From Clostridiales bacterium SIT11 (GTDB lineage Bacteria > Bacillota > Clostridia > Tissierellales > Peptoniphilaceae): a stretch of DNA of 64,000 nt. How positions within the stretch are numbered: the first letter of the stretch is position 1; every line of letters begins with the position of its first letter. The position numbers and the translations under genes are program-made. Positions 27,901 to 35,848 of this stretch are shown piece by piece. The notes under the pieces were generated by a model that saw only the letters and a program-made list of their open reading frames with translations, was not told the origin of the DNA and ran no database searches. The stretch lies in the NCBI GenBank assembly GCA_001299455.1, contig CYUK01000003.1, positions 806,001 to 870,000 of the forward strand, given 5' to 3'.

Positions 27901-28443
27901 TCAATAACTTGTATCCATTAAATTTAGCAGGCCCACAACCATAGACAGCCAGAAAAAAGACCCTAAGATTAAGACCACAACTTGGACAATAAAAAAGATA
28001 AAGCCTGCCTTATTCCAAGTCCCCTGAATCTTTGAAAATTCTTCCATATCCCGATATGTATTGTTTTCTAGGGCCCATTGGTTGCCCTTAAAACCAGCGA
28101 GAAAAGACATAATAATATTGGCTAGGGGAATCAAGGCCAGGAGGGTAATGTAACAGTTGTTTCCAATCCCCCAAATCAAGGGCATGGAAAAAGCTCCCCA
28201 ATTAAACCGGCCCGTCACCTGCCTATGGTAGTCTAGAAAACTTGGCGCCCCTTGACCATAGGCTTCTTGATTAAATTGGGGCCCTGGAAAAGATGTCTGC
28301 TGAAAACTTTGATGAGATCCAGGCTTCCCAGGTCTAGTGGGGATTTCTTCTCCAACAGGTCCTGGTCCCTCTACTTTTTCTCCACAAGAGGGGCAAAAGT
28401 TTTCCCCTTCCATTAAATCGTGGCCACAATGATTACAATACAT
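27901..28443 (-). CDS. Zinc-ribbon NWGAF-motif membrane protein (module A)
   Basis: A 180-residue protein. ATG 28443 follows AAGGAGG; the in-frame TTG at 28449 is less well placed. A zinc ribbon (CNHCGHDL, then CPSCGEKV) is followed by a Pro/Gln/Gly-rich linker, then FNWGAFSMPLIWGIGN, a helix (ITLLALIPLANIIMSFLAG), the motif GNQWALENNTYRDMEEF, and a second hydrophobic helix pair. The protein at 50524-50919 shares all but the ribbon. The family is unrecognised beyond zinc-ribbon membrane protein. It is the first gene of its pair and has its own promoter. Confidence 0.75.
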   Translation of the reverse strand: MYCNHCGHDLMEGENFCPSCGEKVEGPGPVGEEIPTRPGKPGSHQSFQQTSFPGPQFNQEAYGQGAPSFLDYHRQVTGRFNWGAFSMPLIWGIGNNCYITLLALIPLANIIMSFLAGFKGNQWALENNTYRDMEEFSKIQGTWNKAGFIFFIVQVVVLILGSFFWLSMVVGLLNLMDTSY

Positions 28444-28476
28444 ATCCAACCTCCTTCGATTGATTTTCTCACATCT

Positions 28477-28505
28477 ATTGTATCCTATTTGCTTTTTCCT
28501 GACAA
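28477..28505 (-). promoter_or_regulatory. Promoter of zinc-ribbon module A
   Basis: TTGTCA (28500-28505), 17 bases and TACAAT (28477-28482) on the minus strand; start near 28470. Confidence 0.65.
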
Positions 28506-28653
28506 CGACTTTTCCTGGCCAGGAATATTTTCTGCTAATAAAAATTTTCTTTACATTGGCCTGGTCTAGTCTTTCTGGGACTCTTCTTCAAATTTCCCTA
28601 TTTTATGTTTAAAAGTCCTCTTAAAGTGGTAAAAGTAATATAGTGAGAAAGAA

Positions 28654-28665
28654 TATCAATTGATA
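28654..28665. promoter_or_regulatory. Palindrome upstream of fabK (candidate operator)
   Basis: TATCAATTGATA is a perfect 12-base palindrome lying 20 bases before the fabK start codon, after a weak TAATAT box (near 28636). A MarR/FabT-like regulator could bind here; this is inference only. Confidence 0.35.
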
Positions 28666-28685
28666 AACTTTTAAAGGAGTGCCCT

Positions 28686-29618
28686 ATGAAACTAACTGAA
28701 CTTTTAAATATAAAACACCCATTAATCCAAGGAGGCATGGCCAATGTCTCCGGTCCAGAACTGGCTACAGCTGTCAGTGAAGCTGGCGGTCTAGGGGTCC
28801 TTGCTTCCGGTGGCTATTCTGTGGAAGAAGTTAAAAACGGCATTGACTACATCCGGGCCCATACAGACAAGCCCTTTGCCGTCAACGTCGTCTTACACCA
28901 TCCAGACCTGGACTCTCTTTTACAGGCTGTTGTGGATAAAAAAGTGGCCTATGTCATCCTAGGCGGCGGCAACCCTGCCCCCCACTTTTCAAAATTGGAC
29001 GCAGCCGGCATCAAGGTCATCTGTGTGGTAGGCAATGTGAAAATGGCCAGAAAGGTAGAAGACCTGGGAGCCATTGCCTGTATCTTTGAAGGAGCCGAAG
29101 CCGGCGGCCATATTGGCGCCCTAAATACCATGGCTGAACTTCCCTCTATTGCAGATAGTGTCACGATTCCCGTGATTTCTGCCGGAGGCATCTACACCGG
29201 CCGGCAAATCCTGGCTGCCCAAGTCTTAGGGGCTGCAGGTGTCCAAATAGGAAGCCGGTTTTTAGTCGCTGAAGAAACGCCAGTCCATGAAGCCTATAAA
29301 AAATATTTAATCCAAGCCATTGACTCTGACTCTGTCGTTACAGGCCAAGCCTCCGGTCATCCTGTCCGGGTGGTCAAAAATAAATTGACCGACAAGCTTC
29401 TAGAATTAGAAGCCGCCAATGCCAGCCCGGAAGAATTTGAAAAATATGCCAAGGGATCCGGTCCCCGGGCAGCCCGAGAAGGCGACGCCCACTGGGGATC
29501 TATTATGGCCGGTCAAGGCTTAAACTATTTAACGAAGATCCAACCTGTGGCAGAAATTATAGACGACCTGGCCAAGGAATATGAAGAAGCCAAGAAAAAT
29601 TTGGACCTCCATTTTTAA
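28686..29618 (+). CDS. fabK: Enoyl-ACP reductase II (FabK-type flavoprotein)
   Basis: A 310-residue FMN-dependent TIM-barrel enzyme of the nitronate-monooxygenase/FabK family. Features are IQGGMANVSGPELATAVS at the N-terminus, the flavin and substrate loop GAEAGGHIGAL with its His, and the FMN phosphate-binding VISAGGIYTGRQI followed by VQIGSRFL. FabK-length and sequence fit reduction of trans-2-enoyl-ACP in fatty acid synthesis; nitronate monooxygenase is the alternative. ATG 28686 follows AAAGGAGT. It stands alone, away from other fab genes, with its own terminator. Confidence 0.85.
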   Translation: MKLTELLNIKHPLIQGGMANVSGPELATAVSEAGGLGVLASGGYSVEEVKNGIDYIRAHTDKPFAVNVVLHHPDLDSLLQAVVDKKVAYVILGGGNPAPHFSKLDAAGIKVICVVGNVKMARKVEDLGAIACIFEGAEAGGHIGALNTMAELPSIADSVTIPVISAGGIYTGRQILAAQVLGAAGVQIGSRFLVAEETPVHEAYKKYLIQAIDSDSVVTGQASGHPVRVVKNKLTDKLLELEAANASPEEFEKYAKGSGPRAAREGDAHWGSIMAGQGLNYLTKIQPVAEIIDDLAKEYEEAKKNLDLHF

Positions 29619-29651
29619 ATAACTAATGTAAACCATAATCATCCTAAGTAA

Positions 29652-29690
29652 AGAGGAAGGGGATAATTCTTAACCCCCTTCCTCTTTTTT
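29652..29690 (+). terminator. Terminator of fabK
   Basis: Stem GAGGAAGGGG / CCCCTTCCTC with an 11-12-base loop, followed by TTTTTT. Confidence 0.88.
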
Positions 29691-29813
29691 GTTTTTAAGA
29701 GCATTTTTCTCTTATAAAATCAATAGAAAAATTTCTCGCCCTAGATTTTTCTATTTCCATTTTTCCCTAAATTTCTAAGTCTTTTTTCTCTCAAGCCATA
29801 ACTCTCATCAAAC

Positions 29814-29840
29814 AAAAAAGGCCCTAGATCTCTAGAGCCT
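29814..29840 (-). terminator. Terminator of the dnaD-to-stalk-protein operon
   Basis: The minus-strand stem AGGCTCTAGA / TCTAGGGCCT, with one mismatch, is followed by TTTTTTG. The stretch 29691-29813 shows nothing else. Confidence 0.8.
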
Positions 29841-29845
29841 TCATT

Positions 29846-31144
29846 TTACTTATCAATAGTTACAAGGACTTCTCGGTCTACTCTCTGGCAAAGGGCTTCA
29901 AACCGCTTGGCTTCTGCCTTGTTCCGGTAGTCCACTTGGGCGTCCCGGGGTATCCCTTCAGCGGTCCTGATGGCTCCCTTGGAATTGAGAAGTTTATAGA
30001 GGCCGTCATATTCTACATAGTCGCCCTTTTTATACTTAAACTGCTCATAATATTTAATCATTCCCCCAACAATTGAATTTTTGTTCTGGGAGATTTTCTT
30101 ATCATAAATTTGATAACCTGGCCGCCAAGTGCTTTTTTCCACCACAAGGTCCTTCATTAAATCATTGGGAATTTGAAGGGTGACCTTGGGGTTTCCAAAG
30201 CTAAAGACAGTATAATCCCCACTTCCTGGTTTCTTTCCAGGATTTTCTTCCCTTTGGGGCTTTGCTTCTGTGATTTTAGGGTTATCCAGGGTCTTCAGGT
30301 CAAAGTTTGGAAAGGCATTTTTTCTAGGAATCTCCACGGCCTCTTGGAAGACCCTCAGGACCTTGTCGCTCCCCTTCAGTTTAGGGTCAAGTTTCTTTAG
30401 GCTTCCATCAGAAAACTCATATCGGGCCAGGACCTTCCCATTTTCATGGTAGGTGTTCAGGGCTGGGAAAAAGGCCTTTTCATTTTCCACGCCGATGGAC
30501 CCCACCAGGCCGTTCATAGTCCCCTTTTTATAAAGCGACTTGTCATAAAAGTGGACCGCCTGGTCCTTAGGGGACTTTTCAATGAGAATATGCTTTTGGA
30601 AGTTGGGGCTGATGTAGAGGTCAAATCCATAGTCTGAAAAGTCCAGTTTTTTATAGTTAGAATAGGCCCTGTCCCTAAAATTCACGGCATGGCCAATGTA
30701 GACTGCCCCGTCATTAGGGTTCCAGGTGACTCGTTTTTTCAGAGCTTCTCCAACATAGCGGATGGGGATGTAGGTCCGGTTCTTATAGACGATGGGGGCT
30801 ACATCCATGGTTCCCTTCACGCCATTGACGGTAAAGTTCTTGCTGTTGACATTGAGTTTTACTTGCTGGCCATTTCCTGAGATGGAAATATCCTTGGTCG
30901 CCTGGGTGTAGCCTACATCAAAGCCTAAGGTTTCACTGATAAACCGCAGGGGAACATAGGTCCGGTTATTAGAGGCAAAGCCATAATATTTAGGATCACC
31001 CTTATAGGCCGTTTCATAGTCCACTCCGTCAATCACCAGGGGAATCTCAAAGTCATAGGCATAGGCCGCCTTTCCCCCAAGGCAGGCAAAAACTGCCAGG
31101 GCCAACAAGAGGGTCTTCCAATTTTTCTTAAGCTTGGCAAACAT
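29846..31144 (-). CDS. Secreted stalk-domain protein (copper-amine-oxidase N-terminal-like)
   Basis: A 432-residue secreted protein. ATG 31144 follows AAGGAGGAAGTCA. A signal peptide (LLLALAVFACLGGKAAYAYD) precedes two repeats of the stalk domain (PF07833 type): NRTYVPLRFISETLG and NRTYIPIRYVGEALKK, each with the V/I-P-[LI]-R core. A longer unrecognised C-terminal region with conserved-looking aromatic strands follows. Such domains are common in secreted clostridial proteins and do not imply amine oxidase activity. It follows the aminotransferase gene by about 20 bases. Confidence 0.85.
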   Translation of the reverse strand: MFAKLKKNWKTLLLALAVFACLGGKAAYAYDFEIPLVIDGVDYETAYKGDPKYYGFASNNRTYVPLRFISETLGFDVGYTQATKDISISGNGQQVKLNVNSKNFTVNGVKGTMDVAPIVYKNRTYIPIRYVGEALKKRVTWNPNDGAVYIGHAVNFRDRAYSNYKKLDFSDYGFDLYISPNFQKHILIEKSPKDQAVHFYDKSLYKKGTMNGLVGSIGVENEKAFFPALNTYHENGKVLARYEFSDGSLKKLDPKLKGSDKVLRVFQEAVEIPRKNAFPNFDLKTLDNPKITEAKPQREENPGKKPGSGDYTVFSFGNPKVTLQIPNDLMKDLVVEKSTWRPGYQIYDKKISQNKNSIVGGMIKYYEQFKYKKGDYVEYDGLYKLLNSKGAIRTAEGIPRDAQVDYRNKAEAKRFEALCQRVDREVLVTIDK

Positions 31145-31165
31145 TGACTTCCTCCTTAACATCTC

Positions 31166-32353
31166 CTAGTTCTTTTTATAGGCCTTTAAGCCTAAATCAA
31201 TGAGCTGGCAGGCTCTCTTTAGTTTTTCCACTTCCAAAATATAGGCCAGGCGGACTTGGCTCTTTCCCTTTTCCTGGTGTTCATAAAAACCAGCTGCCGG
31301 GGCCATCATCACTGTTTCCCCTTGGTCTTCAAACTTTGTCAGCATAAAGCGGCAGAAGTCCTCTGCATCCTCTACAGGAAGGTCTGCAATAACATAAAAG
31401 GCTCCTGTGGAATGAGAACAAAAAACGCCGTCAATCTTTCCAAGTTCTTCTTCAATACAATTTCTCCGGCGGGTATATTCTTCCCGGACTTCGTCAAAAT
31501 AGTTGTCTGGAAGCCTATAAAGGGCTGTAGCTCCTACTTGTTCCAGGTAGGGACAGGCCAGGCGGCCAGTGGCTAATTTTACCAGGGCCTTTTGGAGGTC
31601 CGGATTTTTCGTAGCCGTACACCCAATCCGGGCTCCACAGGCGGAAAACCGCTTGGAAATCGAGTCTAAAATCACAACCCGGTCTTCCAGGTCCTTAAAA
31701 CTTCCAAAACTTGTAAATTCTAAGCCATCATAGATAAATTCCCGGTAAACTTCATCAGACAAAATCCAAAGGTCATGGGCCTTGGCCAGGTCCCCTAAAA
31801 GCCGAAGTTCTTCCTTGGAATAGACGGCTCCTGTTGGGTTTCCCGGGTTGGAAATCAGAAGAACCTTGGTCTTGTCTGTAATGGCTCCTTCAATTTCTTC
31901 TTTTGCCGGCAACTTAAAGCCTTGGCGGACATCTGTCGGAAAGGTCCTGACCTTGACTCCTGTTTCGTGGAAATAAGTCTTGTAATTTGTGTAAAAGGGT
32001 TCTGATGTTAAAACTTCATCCCCTACATCCGTTGTGGCCAGGAGGGTAAAGAGGAGGGCTTCTGAGCCTCCATTTGTAATGACCAGGTCATCTTCTGTGA
32101 AGTTGAGGCCGATTTTTTGGTAGTAGTTGGCATTTTCTTCCAATAATTCTTGAGTCCCTTGGGAGGGAGAATAGCCCAGCACTTCCACATTTTCCTTTTT
32201 AATGGCTTCAAAGTAGGCCTCAGGTGTCTTCACATCTGGTGCTCCAATATTTAAGTGGTAGATTTTTTTCCCTTGGGCCTTGGCTTCCTTGGCCAGGGGA
32301 GTTAATTTACGAATTGATGAAAAAGGCATTGCTTCAATGCGTTTAGAAATCAT
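31166..32353 (-). CDS. Class I/II pyridoxal-phosphate aminotransferase
   Basis: A 395-residue cytoplasmic enzyme of the aspartate/aromatic aminotransferase fold. The PLP lysine lies in DSISKRFSACGARIG; NPGNPTGAVYS and SDEVYREFIYDG bind cofactor and the C-terminal SQVRLAY supplies the substrate-carboxylate Arg. An unusual SACGARIG follows the lysine. Aspartate is the likeliest amino donor; aromatic amino acids are possible. It sits between dnaI and the stalk-protein gene, probably in one transcript. Confidence 0.88.
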   Translation of the reverse strand: MISKRIEAMPFSSIRKLTPLAKEAKAQGKKIYHLNIGAPDVKTPEAYFEAIKKENVEVLGYSPSQGTQELLEENANYYQKIGLNFTEDDLVITNGGSEALLFTLLATTDVGDEVLTSEPFYTNYKTYFHETGVKVRTFPTDVRQGFKLPAKEEIEGAITDKTKVLLISNPGNPTGAVYSKEELRLLGDLAKAHDLWILSDEVYREFIYDGLEFTSFGSFKDLEDRVVILDSISKRFSACGARIGCTATKNPDLQKALVKLATGRLACPYLEQVGATALYRLPDNYFDEVREEYTRRRNCIEEELGKIDGVFCSHSTGAFYVIADLPVEDAEDFCRFMLTKFEDQGETVMMAPAAGFYEHQEKGKSQVRLAYILEVEKLKRACQLIDLGLKAYKKN

Positions 32354-32366
32354 AGGTCCTCCTTAC

Positions 32367-33335
32367 TTAAGTCCTAAAGCGTAAGTCCTCACCGAAAAAG
32401 TGGATGGGGATAAAACTTTGCATCATCCTTGAAAAAATCCGGTCCGAATAGACATTTTGAATCTCATGTAGGGCCAGGTTGGTGGAAATTAAAAGCTTTT
32501 TTCCCCCAAGCATTCTTGTATTTATTATATTAAAAAGTTCTGCATTGGTAAACTGGTTTGTCACTTCAGTCCCCAGGTCGTCAATAATCAGTAGGTCGCT
32601 GGTGAAAAGCAGCTTGTAGGCCAGGTTTAAATCCTTGGAACTATCTTTTTGAAACTTCTTTCGCTCTAAAATATCCACCAGGCTAAAGGCCGTTTGGTAG
32701 ATGACTGTATAGTTCTGGTCCAGGAGGTCCTTGGCGATACAATTGGATAAAAAAGTCTTGCCCAGGCCCGTTCCCCCGTAAAAAAGGAGGTTTTCTCCAT
32801 TGTCCTTGGGGAAATTTTTCAGAAAAACTTGGACCTTCCTTAAAATAGACGTCATATTTTCATAGGGCGAGATCCCTTCATCTGGAGAAATCGTCTTAGA
32901 AAAAACATCCAGGTTAAAGTGGTCAAAATTTTCCCTGGCCAGGACCCGGTCCAGGTTACTCATTTCATAGAGATCCTTGGCCAAGAGCTGTTTTAGGCAG
33001 TCACACCGGCTTCCGTCTTCCAAATAGCCTGTGTCCTTGCAAAATGGACAGGTATAAATAGGGTCCAGGTAGTCCGGTCCCAAGCCAGCCTGGCTTAGGA
33101 TTTCCCTCTTCATGGCCCCCATGGCTTCAATATCTCCAATGGCCCCTTGGGTACTGGCCCCTTGGATGCCTTGGAAGACCCCTTGAAAGCCCTTGTCCCG
33201 AATGCCATCTTCTAATTCCTTAATCATGGGCAGGTCCCGGTAAACTTGGGCCCGTCTTTCTTCCAGCCGCTTTTGGTTTTCCGTCCGGACCCGGTCATAG
33301 TGGCGGTCAATTTTTGAAAATAAATTTTTATCCAT
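32367..33335 (-). CDS. dnaI: DnaI/DnaC-like helicase loader
   Basis: A 322-residue AAA+ ATPase. The N-terminal half carries a zinc-binding cluster (CPFCKDTGYLEDGSRCDCLK) as in Bacillus DnaI; the ATPase has Walker A GGTGLGKTFLSN and Walker B LLIIDDLGTE, plus a sensor region STNLALHEIQN. It loads the replicative helicase with DnaD. Its ATG overlaps the dnaD stop (TAATG). Confidence 0.92.
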   Translation of the reverse strand: MDKNLFSKIDRHYDRVRTENQKRLEERRAQVYRDLPMIKELEDGIRDKGFQGVFQGIQGASTQGAIGDIEAMGAMKREILSQAGLGPDYLDPIYTCPFCKDTGYLEDGSRCDCLKQLLAKDLYEMSNLDRVLARENFDHFNLDVFSKTISPDEGISPYENMTSILRKVQVFLKNFPKDNGENLLFYGGTGLGKTFLSNCIAKDLLDQNYTVIYQTAFSLVDILERKKFQKDSSKDLNLAYKLLFTSDLLIIDDLGTEVTNQFTNAELFNIINTRMLGGKKLLISTNLALHEIQNVYSDRIFSRMMQSFIPIHFFGEDLRFRT

Positions 33336-34378
33336 TAAGGTTCATCCTTTAATTTACCGTAGTTTTGACTCCGTTTTTTGGCCATCTTTTCCAGGTCTTC
33401 CGGACTAAAATCTGAGGAAGACTGGGAAAAATTGTGGAACTTGTTGCCAGTCTTGGGCCTTTGGGAAGAAACCACTTTTTCCCTGGGTTTCAAGTCCTTC
33501 TTTTCAATGTCCTCCAGTGTAAAAATTCCCTTGTTGTACCAGGACCTTAAAACCCCTCGAATATAGGCCACGCTGGGGTTGTTGGTGTTAATGGACCGGC
33601 TACAGGCCTCCAGAACCATTTCCATGGAAAAACCTAAATCCTTAAACCAGGAATTCACTTCCTTTAAGTCCTGGTCCGATAGGGGTTTGTTTTTTAAACC
33701 CATGGCCGCCATGACCTTTCGATAGCGATAGTAATCCTTGTTGTATTTTCCTTGATTTTCCTCCAGAGCTTCCGGGCTCCGGATTCCATCGCTGGCCCAG
33801 TTTTGGACCACCCTTTCCAGATAACGGATGGAATACTTGTTTTGGACCTCTGTTGTATACCTTATGGCCTCTTCAATCATCTGAGGCGGCATATTATAGT
33901 CCACAACCCAGGAAGCCAGGTCCCGCTTTTCCTGGTAGGATAGGGGCCGGCGGAAAAAATAATCCCCCTTGGCCAAAAGGTCTGCAATAAGGGGATCAGA
34001 CAGGGAGCTAGTCAGGGAGGCAAACTTGGTATTGCTGGTGGAGGTTTGGTAGACATTTTTTATATAGAGTTCCTTTAAATTAATAAACTCCACCCTGTAG
34101 TCCGGGCCCTCCTGGTCTTCTCCAGGCCAGACCTTCCGAATAATTCCCTGGTCCTCCCAATAATCCCAAGCCCTGTGGACGTCACTTTCTAAAATTCCCA
34201 GGGTCTTGGCAATGGATCCATGATTTTTATTTTCTTCCTTATGCATGGCATAGCCATAGGCCAGGAGGTAGACTTTGACAAAGTTCCCGTCGGCCTGGGG
34301 CATATATTCTCTTAAAAAGATGTTGTCCAGGACTGTATCTCCCAGGTCCATGGACCCCTCTTCCTTGACAAAGTTCAT
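33335..34378 (-). CDS. dnaD: DnaD/DnaB-family replication initiation protein
   Basis: A 347-residue protein. ATG 34378 is chosen: it follows GAGAGGAGGGG and overlaps the GNAT stop in ATGA. An N-terminal winged helix (about 10-115, SIAKTLGILESDVHRAWDYW) is followed by two DnaD C-terminal-type domains, each ending in the YxxxxxxxW pattern (IRYLERVVQNWASDGI and VAYIRGVLRSWYNKGI). Two such domains recall Bacillus DnaB as well as DnaD. It acts with DnaI in helicase loading. The C-terminal tail is basic and disordered. Confidence 0.88.
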   Translation of the reverse strand: MNFVKEEGSMDLGDTVLDNIFLREYMPQADGNFVKVYLLAYGYAMHKEENKNHGSIAKTLGILESDVHRAWDYWEDQGIIRKVWPGEDQEGPDYRVEFINLKELYIKNVYQTSTSNTKFASLTSSLSDPLIADLLAKGDYFFRRPLSYQEKRDLASWVVDYNMPPQMIEEAIRYTTEVQNKYSIRYLERVVQNWASDGIRSPEALEENQGKYNKDYYRYRKVMAAMGLKNKPLSDQDLKEVNSWFKDLGFSMEMVLEACSRSINTNNPSVAYIRGVLRSWYNKGIFTLEDIEKKDLKPREKVVSSQRPKTGNKFHNFSQSSSDFSPEDLEKMAKKRSQNYGKLKDEP

Positions 34379-34950
34379 AGACCCCTCCTCTCTAAATAAT
34401 CTTCCCTTTTCAGCTTCATTCGAATTCCCGGCAGGTACCAGGCGCCTAAAAATTGGATGCCCCCTTCCCAAATACCGGCAAATTCCCGGTGGTGGGTGGG
34501 GAGGTCCTTAAAGGGATAGCGGTAGTAGTGAATTCCGGCCCTTTGAAAACCCAATTTTTCATAGACATGTTGTCCCCGTAAATTATAGGGGGCTACTATT
34601 AAGTATAGCACACGGAGGGACTCTTTTAAAAAAGCATATTTCAAAAATAATTCCAGGGCCACTGTCCCATAGCCCCGGTCCAGGTAATCAGGCCCCAGGA
34701 CGACCCCTAAAACCCCAAAGCCTAAGACCCTTAGCTTGGTTTTAAAGCCCACATAGCCAATGGGCCGGTCATCTAAAAAAATTGTTAAGTAGTCAGAGAG
34801 GAAGTGCCCCGTCTTCCAGCGATACCAGGCAAGGTGGTTGAAATTTTCCTGGTCGCCAAAATTATATTCTTTAAAAAGGTCATCTTCAAATTGACCCCAG
34901 TTTTTTAACCAAAGGACATCTTCCGGCTCCATAGGCGCTAGGTGAATCAT
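34375..34950 (-). CDS. GNAT acetyltransferase, RimJ/RimL-like
   Basis: A 191-residue acetyltransferase. The acetyl-CoA loop reads LGPDYLDRGYGTVAL (RGYG in place of Q/RxxGxG) and the C-terminal fold element is NLRGQHVYEKLGFQRAG. Similar proteins acetylate ribosomal protein N-termini, polyamines or antibiotics; the target here is unknown. It is the first gene coupled to dnaD and has a strong AAGGAGG site. Confidence 0.82.
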   Translation of the reverse strand: MIHLAPMEPEDVLWLKNWGQFEDDLFKEYNFGDQENFNHLAWYRWKTGHFLSDYLTIFLDDRPIGYVGFKTKLRVLGFGVLGVVLGPDYLDRGYGTVALELFLKYAFLKESLRVLYLIVAPYNLRGQHVYEKLGFQRAGIHYYRYPFKDLPTHHREFAGIWEGGIQFLGAWYLPGIRMKLKREDYLERRGL

Positions 34951-34982
34951 GCCTGCCTCCTTGTTTTTCCTGGCTTAAAGAT

Positions 34983-35004
34983 AAAAAAACCGGCAGGGCC
35001 GGTT
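34983..35004 (-). terminator. Terminator of the 30-residue microprotein gene
   Basis: Stem AACCGGC / GCCGGTT with loop of 3 and TTTTTTT on the minus strand. It lies directly past the stop at 35012. Confidence 0.85.
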
Positions 35005-35011
35005 AAAAAAA

Positions 35012-35104
35012 TTATTTTTTCTTGTCCATTTCATGCTGGCAAAAGATAAAAGGTAGGAAAACCATTGTAATCACAAAGGCCATAAGTAAAAGTTGATGCA
35101 TCAT
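35012..35104 (-). CDS. 30-residue membrane microprotein
   Basis: A short frame from ATG 35104 to TAA 35012, with GAGGAGGGCG upstream and its own terminator just after. The peptide starts MMHQ, has one hydrophobic helix (LLLMAFVITMVFLPFIF), and ends in a polar CQHEMDKKK tail. It looks like a single-pass small membrane protein with the charged end inside. A TATAAT box lies 40 bases upstream on the minus strand (35144-35149 region). Size, ribosome site and terminator together argue that it is real. No homologue is known to me. Confidence 0.6.
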   Translation of the reverse strand: MMHQLLLMAFVITMVFLPFIFCQHEMDKKK

Positions 35105-35408
35105 AAGTTATTCGCCCTCCTCTTTTTCTCATATTCTTTCTTTATATTATACAACATAAAGGACCTTGAAAACATTTTTCCTCGACTTATTTTTAAATTT
35201 CTTTATCTCCCCTGTAAATCCCCTTGACATTTCCCTACTTGTTTTACTATAAAAAAACAAAATATTTTTAAAAAAATTGTTTTTTAGGATTCTTTTGATA
35301 TAATTCTACTTGTAAATGTTTTCTTTTATTTTATATCGGACTTGTTCTTATTATAGACTGCCTATAGAAGCAGTAAACCACTTTAAATACTCTCTGGGGT
35401 GAATTTTT
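35105..35408. promoter_or_regulatory. Divergent promoter region between microprotein and membrane-protein genes
   Basis: This 300-base gap is very AT-rich. On the plus strand, TTGACA (35224-35229) with TATAAA 18 bases on (35248-35253), and TTGTTT (35277-35282) with TATAAT 16 bases on (35299-35304), are two candidate promoters for the gene at 35409. On the minus strand TATAAT near 35144 serves the microprotein gene. No further gene is seen. Confidence 0.55.
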
Positions 35409-35726
35409 ATGTATATTCCTATTTATACCTTTGTCGCTTTAGTGCTCTTTCAACAACTCCTCAACTTTGTCCTCAATAAAAGTTACAAGGAGAAAAAATC
35501 CATTCCCCGCTTTCTTTTCTTTATAGGTATTCTTATCTATGTCTACCTAGGTCACAAGGCCAGCAAGGGAGACTTTGATGCCCAATTTGTCGCCCCTCAT
35601 ATCCTGATAGAATTTCCAGGTTTATGGATTAGCAAGACTGGAACGAACCAGATTATTTTTATCCTCCTTGCAATCTACCTCATTGTCACCGGCTTTAATT
35701 GGTTAAAAAAGTCCGGAAAATTTTAA
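35409..35726 (+). CDS. Small membrane protein of unknown function
   Basis: A 105-residue protein with about three membrane helices (IYTFVALVLFQQLLNFVL, FLFFIGILIYVYLGH, IIFILLAIYLIVTGFNWL). Between the second and third is a 30-residue exposed segment (SKGDFDAQFVAPHILIEFPG). I recognise no family. It has its own promoter and terminator, so it is a single-gene unit; there is only a weak ribosome site (GGGGTG) before ATG 35409. Confidence 0.6.
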   Translation: MYIPIYTFVALVLFQQLLNFVLNKSYKEKKSIPRFLFFIGILIYVYLGHKASKGDFDAQFVAPHILIEFPGLWISKTGTNQIIFILLAIYLIVTGFNWLKKSGKF

Positions 35727-35734
35727 ACATTTTT

Positions 35735-35764
35735 AAGCTGGCTTCCAGGAGGCCAGCTTTTTTC
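35735..35764 (+). terminator. Terminator after the small membrane protein gene
   Basis: Stem AAGCTGGC / GCCAGCTT with a 9-base loop, followed by TTTT. Confidence 0.85.
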
Positions 35765-35804
35765 TGGAAACTTGTCCTCCTTCCTTCCCTTCCCTGGCCT
35801 TCCA

Positions 35805-35813
35805 TGATATAAT
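35805..35813 (+). promoter_or_regulatory. Extended -10 promoter of the ABC-F gene
   Basis: TGA then TATAAT, 35 bases before the start codon; no good -35. Confidence 0.55.
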
Positions 35814-35848
35814 ACAGCTTGCTTAACTACTGAATTATAGGAGGTCTT

